A stretch of 64,000 nucleotides of DNA. It comes from Nocardia aurea. Lineage in GTDB: Bacteria; Actinomycetota; Actinomycetes; Mycobacteriales; Mycobacteriaceae. Below, piece by piece: positions 59,504-64,000 of the stretch. Made by a program: the position numbers and the translations under genes. Numbering within the stretch: position 1 is the stretch's first letter; the number at the start of each line of letters is the position of its first letter. A model generated the notes under the pieces. That model did no database searches, was not told where the DNA came from, and worked only from the letters and a program-made list of their open reading frames with translations. The DNA lies in the NCBI RefSeq assembly GCF_003123685.1, contig NZ_QCYJ01000107.1, forward strand, positions 34,698 to 98,697. The letters run 5' to 3'.

Positions 59504-60895
59504 TCACACTTTCCCGGTCAGATAATCGAAGTAGCGTTGCCACCAGTACCACTGGCCGTCGTCCTTGGTGAAACCCTCCGAAACGATGCCGCCCCCCGGC
59601 CAGTCCGCCGGTTTGCTTTCGCCTTGTAGCGCCTGGTATTTGAGGGTCTGCTCAGCGGCGTAAACGCCGCGCGCGCCGCGGGTCATGGCCGGCCAGCATT
59701 CGCCGTCGTCCTGTTCGATCTGGCCGCTGGTTCCCACCGTCTGCACGGTGGTGCGCCGGATCTTCTCCTTGAACTCCGGCGGCGCATCACGCTCGACCAA
59801 GGACCAATGCCAGAATTCCACCGCATCGGGACCTTTGGGAACAAAGGTGTGAAAACCCACTACCCCGGCCAGTTCTCCGTCCGAACTCAGGAATGGGAAG
59901 CGGAACAGAGCGGTGTTCGGGAAGATGCCCCCGACTACCGGTCGTGCTTCCGCGAGGACCCTTATCCGGTCCGCGTCGAGGTGTTGGCCCAGCGCCGGAA
60001 CCATTTCCGGTGTCATACCGGCGGGAGGCAGAATCGCGAGCCGATCCAGTGCTGGAATGCTGGTGTCCATCGTGACCAGATACGAGCACCGCACGGCATG
60101 CCCGTGGACGAAGGAGACATCGAGCCCCTCCATGCCCGGTGCGGTGGTCGCGGTGATGGCCTCCGTGGTGCCGAGCAATCCGAGGTCGAACTGCGACCGA
60201 TGCAATGAGAGCGCGTGGTAGCCGTCGCCCCCGACGAACTGTTCAGCGGCGAGTTTCCAGTTGCCACGGATGGTGAACCGTTGGGGCGGCCCGACGACTT
60301 CCAATCCCGACTCGCTGATGCCGAAGAAAAGGTCCAGGTACCAGCCCATCTCTCCGAGATGCTCGTCGAGCGGCGGTGCCTGCTTGTCCAAAGTGGCGAA
60401 TATCAGCCCGGCGTGCGTGCCGACCTGTGCCTGACGCAGACCGAGTTCGCTCTTGGAGAGGATATCGCCGTGCATCTCCTGCTTGGCTACGGGTGAGCCG
60501 AGGAATTTGCCTTGTTCGTCGTAGACCCAACCGTGGTAGATGCACCGGAATTGGGTGGCGGTGCCCGCTTCGGAACGGCACACCGGCATCCCGCGATGCT
60601 GACAGACGTTCAACAATACCTGGATGTCTCCGGATCGATCGCGCACCACGATGACCGGGTCCTCCCCGATGTATCTAGTAACGAAATCGCCTGTATCGGG
60701 AACCTCGGTCACATGTCCGACAACACTCCAGGTGCGACCGAACAGTCGCTGTAGTTCCAGCCGGTACACGTCCGGGTCGACCAGTGTTCGCATCGAGACT
60801 TCGCGCCGGTCGGGATCGATGAGGCTGGAGACGGCGGTCCCATCGGGTAGACAGGGCGATGGGTCATCACGCAGCCGATCCGAGATGGGGGTCAC
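59504..60895 (-). CDS. Rieske ring-hydroxylating dioxygenase alpha subunit
   Basis: A 463-residue oxygenase. Rieske centre: Cys98-x-His100 in NVCQHRG and Cys118-x2-His121 in CIYHGW. Mononuclear iron: His227 and His232 in GDGYHALSLHRSQ, with the third ligand in EQDDGECW (396-397); Asp224 in GGDGYH is the bridging residue. Typical NWKLAAEQF precedes it. It should add both atoms of O2, or one, to an aromatic or unsaturated ring. The operon has no ferredoxin or reductase of its own; donors must come from elsewhere, perhaps the orphan ferredoxins. Start ATG 60895 overlaps the stop of the NTF2-like gene. Confidence 0.93.
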   Translation of the reverse strand: MTPISDRLRDDPSPCLPDGTAVSSLIDPDRREVSMRTLVDPDVYRLELQRLFGRTWSVVGHVTEVPDTGDFVTRYIGEDPVIVVRDRSGDIQVLLNVCQHRGMPVCRSEAGTATQFRCIYHGWVYDEQGKFLGSPVAKQEMHGDILSKSELGLRQAQVGTHAGLIFATLDKQAPPLDEHLGEMGWYLDLFFGISESGLEVVGPPQRFTIRGNWKLAAEQFVGGDGYHALSLHRSQFDLGLLGTTEAITATTAPGMEGLDVSFVHGHAVRCSYLVTMDTSIPALDRLAILPPAGMTPEMVPALGQHLDADRIRVLAEARPVVGGIFPNTALFRFPFLSSDGELAGVVGFHTFVPKGPDAVEFWHWSLVERDAPPEFKEKIRRTTVQTVGTSGQIEQDDGECWPAMTRGARGVYAAEQTLKYQALQGESKPADWPGGGIVSEGFTKDDGQWYWWQRYFDYLTGKV

Positions 60896-61434
60896 TTCAG
60901 ACTCCCCAAGAGATCATCTTTGCGAGCGGGATCGATGGGCTCTACCAAGCTCGGATGGCCGGCGTAGAGGATCTCGCCCACGAGATGGCCCTCCTCGGTC
61001 AACGGCAGTTGCAGGTTGAGCGGGCGCTGTACGAGGTACAGAGCGCCGGGGTCCACCGGCTCCGGATGATCCGCGAGCATCGCGCCGTAGTGCACGAAGG
61101 TCCACGTCGCGTCCATCGAGATGCCGGCATCGCCGAAATAGAATCGCTCGTTGTCCCAGGATCCGCCCGCGCACATTCCGGCATCCTGTATGGCCTGGTA
61201 CACGGCCTTGCGCTGCTCCAGCGTGAATTCCTCGGAGGTGCCCATCGAGCCGTAGGTGCGAAACACCACATCCGACTCGAACGCCGCCATCGCTGCGTCG
61301 AGATCGCCGATGACCTCGGCCCACCAGTGTTGGAGGAAGTCTTCGAGTCCCAACCGCCATCGCGGTGCCTCGGTGTCGGCTATCAGCTTTTCCAGACGAC
61401 TTCGTGTCTCGTGGAAGCTCGAGAACGTGGCCAT
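60892..61434 (-). CDS. NTF2/SnoaL-like protein
   Basis: A 180-residue protein: RWRLGLEDFLQHWWAEVIGD, LDAAMAAFESDVVFRTYGSM, WDNERFYFGDAGISMDATWT and FVHYGAMLADHPEPVDPGAL. The fold matches NTF2-like small-subunit proteins, though it is more divergent than the genuine beta subunit next door. Co-translated with the oxygenase alpha gene (ATGA overlap), so it might be an extra subunit or act on the hydroxylated product. Confidence 0.82.
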   Translation of the reverse strand: MATFSSFHETRSRLEKLIADTEAPRWRLGLEDFLQHWWAEVIGDLDAAMAAFESDVVFRTYGSMGTSEEFTLEQRKAVYQAIQDAGMCAGGSWDNERFYFGDAGISMDATWTFVHYGAMLADHPEPVDPGALYLVQRPLNLQLPLTEEGHLVGEILYAGHPSLVEPIDPARKDDLLGSLK

Positions 61435-61460
61435 GGCTGTTCCTCTCCGGACCAGTAGGG

Positions 61461-61490
61461 ATCAACTAACTAGTCGAATAGTATGTGACA
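61461..61490. promoter_or_regulatory. AT-rich promoter of the Rieske operon
   Basis: ATCAACTAACTAGTCGAATA then GTATG; TAGTCGAATAGTATG also occurs, with one change, at 41632. 27 bp before the ATG at 61434. Confidence 0.55.
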
Positions 61491-61683
61491 CAGGTCGCAT
61501 AGACAATAAGGAAGGGCGGCCAGGGCTGGTCAATGAACCAGTGCCCCTTGGTATCCCATGTCGCTGCCGCAGGTGTCGAGTGATGGTCAGTATCAATCCG
61601 GCGCTGGATATCGCAAGACCCTTGTCGGATGCCGGTGCGGTGGCCCACCTCTGGAGTCGTCGGTCGGACGCGCGCGATGCGTA

Positions 61684-61722
61684 CATTGATGTAATTGGAA
61701 ATATAATTATTCAGATGATTAA
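61684..61722. promoter_or_regulatory. AT-rich island before the dead hydrolase gene
   Basis: TGATGTAATTGGAAATATAA then TTATTCAGATGATTAAGG. Outermost right-hand member of the island set; it precedes the dienelactone-hydrolase remnant. Confidence 0.45.
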
Positions 61723-61731
61723 GGGATCGCC

Positions 61732-62035
61732 ATGGGTCGCCTCGGTCAAGGAGCTTCCGTGACGGTCTGGACCGTATCGATCCTTCCCCGGTCGAGTGCC
61801 GAATCCGGCGGCTCGGGGCGTCTGTGGGGCAATCTCGCCACGCCCGAAAGGGGACGGGCCCTGGCCTGGCCTGGTGTGGTGGTGTTGCACGAGGCGTTCC
61901 CGGTGTTGACGCCATCATGCTGCGACAGACCGAAAGGCTCTCGCGTGCAGGATATCTCGCGCTGCTACCCGATCTGTTCGCCGATGACGGGAACAGGGAT
62001 GCCTGATGCCCACCATGCGGGCGGCGTTACGCGGT
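61732..62035 (+). pseudogene. Dienelactone-hydrolase-like gene, frameshifted and truncated
   Basis: ATG 61732 opens a frame with RALAWPGVVVLHEAF (the DLH start of the core sheet, GVVVLHEAFG), then a one-base slip moves the reading to VDAIMLRQTERLSRAGYLAL and LPDLFADDGN, the normal continuation; MPTMRAALRG in a further frame is the last recognisable piece. The nucleophile Cys and the rest of the protein are missing. Such hydrolases open dienelactones downstream of intradiol cleavage, so it may be a lost member of the aromatic branch. Confidence 0.6.
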
Positions 62036-62132
62036 TGACGCGTGGCGTCGCATCGAATAGTTCTTCGCGACCCATCTCGCCATGAAAGTGAAATGAACCA
62101 GGCCGAGTCCCGATCCTGCCGGGTGGCCGAGT

Positions 62133-62480
62133 ATGGCTATCGACGCTCGTGGGTCGCTTGCTGGGACGAGCGCGGACCCGGCGGGCGCCTCGGCACTGTC
62201 AACGGAACGCCAAGTTTCACGTTCCGCCGACAGGCACCGATCTGCTGGTACGGAGGCGCCCGCCGCGGGTCTGCTCAACCATCCGCGTGTGGCTCCGAAT
62301 ACGGCGAAACGCAGCGAGCAGAGGATCAACTCCCGCAATGGATATCGGCACCGCGATTTCGACACCCGAGTCGGCACGATCGATATCGCGATTCCGAAGT
62401 TGCGGTCGGGGTAGCTACTTTCCACACTGGCGCTCGAACGCGGTGCTGTGATGGACGATGCTCGAACTGTGGCCACGATG
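62133..62480 (+). pseudogene. IS256-family transposase fragment
   Basis: A stretch encodes QRINSRNGYRHRDFDTRVGT and IDIAIPKLRSG, the hallmark block of IS256/mutator transposases (RxNGYRxRxxDTRxGTxxLxIPKLR), and the neighbouring frame continues SYFPHW, followed by VATMDAHE where intact copies have VATCYLLG. Both sides are lost. It marks old transposition at the right edge of the catabolic cluster. 62040-62240 holds nothing else that I recognise. Confidence 0.7.
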
Positions 62481-62517
62481 GATGCCCACGAGTGACAGGT
62501 GTTGAGCGTGTGTCGCC

Positions 62518-63153
62518 TTATTTGTCGCTGATGAATGGTGCTCGGCGAAGGTAGGTGGGGTCTGCGGCTTGCGTGAGAATGAACGCGGCGGCGTTCGTGC
62601 GGGACAGACGTACGCCGCCCCTGTCGCCGACCGCGCGCACGTTGATCGTGTCGGTCTTGGGCCCATTGGTCAGCAGTGGGACACGCACCAGCGTCCATTC
62701 CAGTTCGGAATCCCGGACTATCTGTCCGATCTTCACAATGGCGTCGTAGGCAACAGGCTGAAAGGTTCGGATACCCTTCACCATTAATCCAACTTTGAAG
62801 TCTCTGCTGTCGGACGGGTCCGTCATGCTCGGCGTGCCCAGTGCGACGAGTCGGTCGACATTCTGATCGCGCATTGCCGTCACGATATTGCGGTAGCCGG
62901 TGATCAGCGGGGGGACGTCGTCGGTCTTGGTCCCCGGGCCGAGCAGGCTGAGCACCGCGTCGCTCCCGTGCACGGCTTCGTTGATGGCGGCATCGTCATC
63001 GAGTCGGCCCTCGATCGCGGTGAGGCGGTCATGGTCGGGCAGCTTCGATGGTGTGCGAGCGAAGGCGATGACCTCGTGTCCACTGGTGAGGGCGTAGTCG
63101 ATCAACAGCAGTCCGGTAGGACCTGTACCTCCAAAGACGGTGATCCGCATCAT
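62518..63153 (-). CDS. NAD(P)-binding protein, NmrA/BVR-B-like atypical SDR
   Basis: A 211-residue atypical SDR with TVFGGTGPTGLLLIDYALTS (GxxGxxG), VIAFARTPSKL, DAVLSLLGPGTKTDDVPPLI and RLVALGTPSMTDPSDSRDFK; C-terminal EWTLVRVPLLTNGP. No YxxxK. Relatives include flavin reductases and redox-sensing proteins. AAAAGGGAAA precedes a double ATG (63153/63150). It is divergent from the MarR gene 140 bp away, and such pairs are often regulator and target. Confidence 0.88.
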   Translation of the reverse strand: MMRITVFGGTGPTGLLLIDYALTSGHEVIAFARTPSKLPDHDRLTAIEGRLDDDAAINEAVHGSDAVLSLLGPGTKTDDVPPLITGYRNIVTAMRDQNVDRLVALGTPSMTDPSDSRDFKVGLMVKGIRTFQPVAYDAIVKIGQIVRDSELEWTLVRVPLLTNGPKTDTINVRAVGDRGGVRLSRTNAAAFILTQAADPTYLRRAPFISDK

Positions 63154-63257
63154 TTTCCCTTTTCGAGCGCTGATTTCCGTTCGTCCAGTAGGTGGGAGGG
63201 GTCCGCTCGACGCGGAGCGTCGGTCGGCAGTTTGACCCTTCGGTGGACGAATCGTGT

Positions 63258-63293
63258 AGAAGCCTACATGATTCATATTCCGCTATGATTGAT
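63258..63293 (+). promoter_or_regulatory. Promoter/operator between marR and the NAD(P)-binding gene
   Basis: TACATGATTCATATTCCGCT then ATGATTGATG; the ATGATT repeats and the ATGATTCAT half-palindrome suggest a MarR operator. TATGAT at 63284-63289 ends six bases before GTG 63296, so the marR message is probably leaderless. Confidence 0.5.
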
Positions 63294-63295
63294 GT

Positions 63296-63775
63296 GTGGA
63301 TCCTGAGGCGCACGAACGAGCTGTCGATCGCATCGGCGTCGATGAGCACGTGCGACCGGGGTTGCTCCTGGCGCTGTTAGGTCAGCTTGCGATGAATCGC
63401 TTGCGTGAGGCGCACACTGCGCAGCGATTGACGCCTCGGCAGTTCCAGCTGATGGTTTTGTTGAAGAACCAGGCGAACGCGATCCCCCAGAGTGAACTGG
63501 CCACCTCTATGAATGTGGCCGCGAGTGTTCTGGTTACGCACTTGAATCCCTTGGAGGGAGACGGGCTGATCGTGCGAACTCGTGATCCTCAGGATAGACG
63601 CCGCCATTTCGTCACTTTGACCGAACTCGGCGGAGTACGTCTCGCCGCCGCCGAAAGAGCACAGTGCGAAGCCGAAGACCGTCTTTTCATCACGCTCGAG
63701 TCCGGAGAGCGAGAACAACTGCGCGCGTTGCTCTCGCGGGTGTACACCTCCATGGATATAACCGCCGCCTGCTGA
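63296..63775 (+). CDS. MarR-family transcriptional regulator
   Basis: A 159-residue winged-helix repressor: LLLALLGQLAMNRLREAHTA, LTPRQFQLMVLLKNQANAIP, QSELATSMNVAASVLVTHLN (recognition helix) and GLIVRTRDPQDRRRHFVTLT (wing with the DxxDRR motif). The GTG start has no ribosome binding site but a TATGAT box directly upstream. Likely regulates itself and the divergent NAD(P)-binding protein gene. Confidence 0.9.
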   Translation: MDPEAHERAVDRIGVDEHVRPGLLLALLGQLAMNRLREAHTAQRLTPRQFQLMVLLKNQANAIPQSELATSMNVAASVLVTHLNPLEGDGLIVRTRDPQDRRRHFVTLTELGGVRLAAAERAQCEAEDRLFITLESGEREQLRALLSRVYTSMDITAAC

Positions 63776-64000
63776 TACCAGCGATCCACGTCTCGGGTGG
63801 CTGCTCACAGCTCAGGCGTGATCCATCGAATGTTGGTTGAAGTGAGTTCGACCGTCTCGTGGTCTACTTCGCGGAATTTGGGGTCGGTGTCCTTTCTTCG
63901 GTCTAAGACCGTGTCTCACATGGATGTGATTCGGTACCTGCGCGTCGAGATCGGCTGTGTTGCATGATGTTCAGTCGTGGATGCGTTGGCGGTGCGGTTG
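63776..64000. other. No gene recognised
   Basis: I see no supported feature to the window edge. A GTG near 63977 opens a frame (VDALAVRL) that runs out of the window and cannot be judged. Confidence 0.3.

Noticed and set aside
63977..64000. Frame opening at the very end of the window
   Set aside because: Only eight codons visible; cannot be judged.
1..64000. tRNA, rRNA or riboswitch genes
   Set aside because: I looked for cloverleaf-type and conserved riboswitch segments by eye and saw none; a tRNAscan/Infernal run would be decisive.

Overview
The window reads as chromosome of a high-GC mycolic-acid actinomycete, most likely Nocardia or a close relative such as Rhodococcus. I infer this from the codon bias, frequent GTG starts, remnants of an Mce-associated protein gene and of an mmpL gene, two cytochrome P450s with small single-cluster ferredoxins, and the density of acyl-CoA catabolism genes. 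The genus is an inference; no rRNA, tRNA or other marker gene is present.

The left flank (1-11.5 kb) is a graveyard. It holds the end of an IS4-type transposase gene, a broken small ORF, a complete IS3-family element (about 1350-2600) abutting the 3' stub of an Mce-associated protein gene, a PAS-GGDEF protein, a decayed tannase/feruloyl-esterase-like gene, a decayed SDR gene whose intact paralogue lies at 16.7 kb, a live SDR, a TetR regulator, a small conserved protein, a ferredoxin, a frameshifted tetR and a damaged lipoprotein ORF.

The centre (11.5-61.4 kb) is one continuous catabolic supercluster. Going right: an HMG-CoA-lyase-like/CaiB/acyl-CoA dehydrogenase pair/SDR operon; an amidohydrolase and an intradiol dioxygenase; a leftward operon of acyl-CoA synthetase, carboxymuconolactone-decarboxylase-like protein, thiolase, HMG-CoA-synthase-like/OB-fold fusion and acyl-CoA dehydrogenase; a ferredoxin, an alpha/beta hydrolase and three luciferase-like (LLM) oxidoreductases with a MaoC pair; two cysteine-less thiolase-like proteins with DUF35 partners, two SDRs, an enoyl-CoA hydratase, an acyl-CoA dehydrogenase and a P450; a LIV-type ABC importer with both permeases and one ATPase fused in a single chain; a second MaoC pair/enoyl-CoA hydratase/acyl-CoA dehydrogenase pair operon with a TetR gene; an SDR and aldehyde dehydrogenase; a second CaiB enzyme, an NTF2-like protein, an SDR and a second P450; and a Rieske oxygenase alpha/beta pair with an NTF2-like protein.

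Taken together these genes could import a compound, hydroxylate it (P450s, Rieske oxygenase, LLM enzymes), activate it with CoA (synthetase, CaiB enzymes), and shorten or open it by beta-oxidation and aldol-type cleavage, with a possible aromatic branch. Several functions come as paired subunits and occur twice, as in steroid side-chain degradation, but I see no KstR-type box and none of the signature steroid-ring genes. The substrate is unknown. Many operons start just downstream of an unusually AT-rich island of 20-40 bp with recurring TTAGCTGATT/TTAACTAG/AGTCGAATAGTATG-like strings, suggesting common control. Several convergent gene ends are separated by long perfect hairpins without a U tract.

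The right flank (61.4-62.5 kb) decays again (dienelactone-hydrolase and IS256 fragments) before a NAD(P)-binding protein and a divergent MarR regulator.
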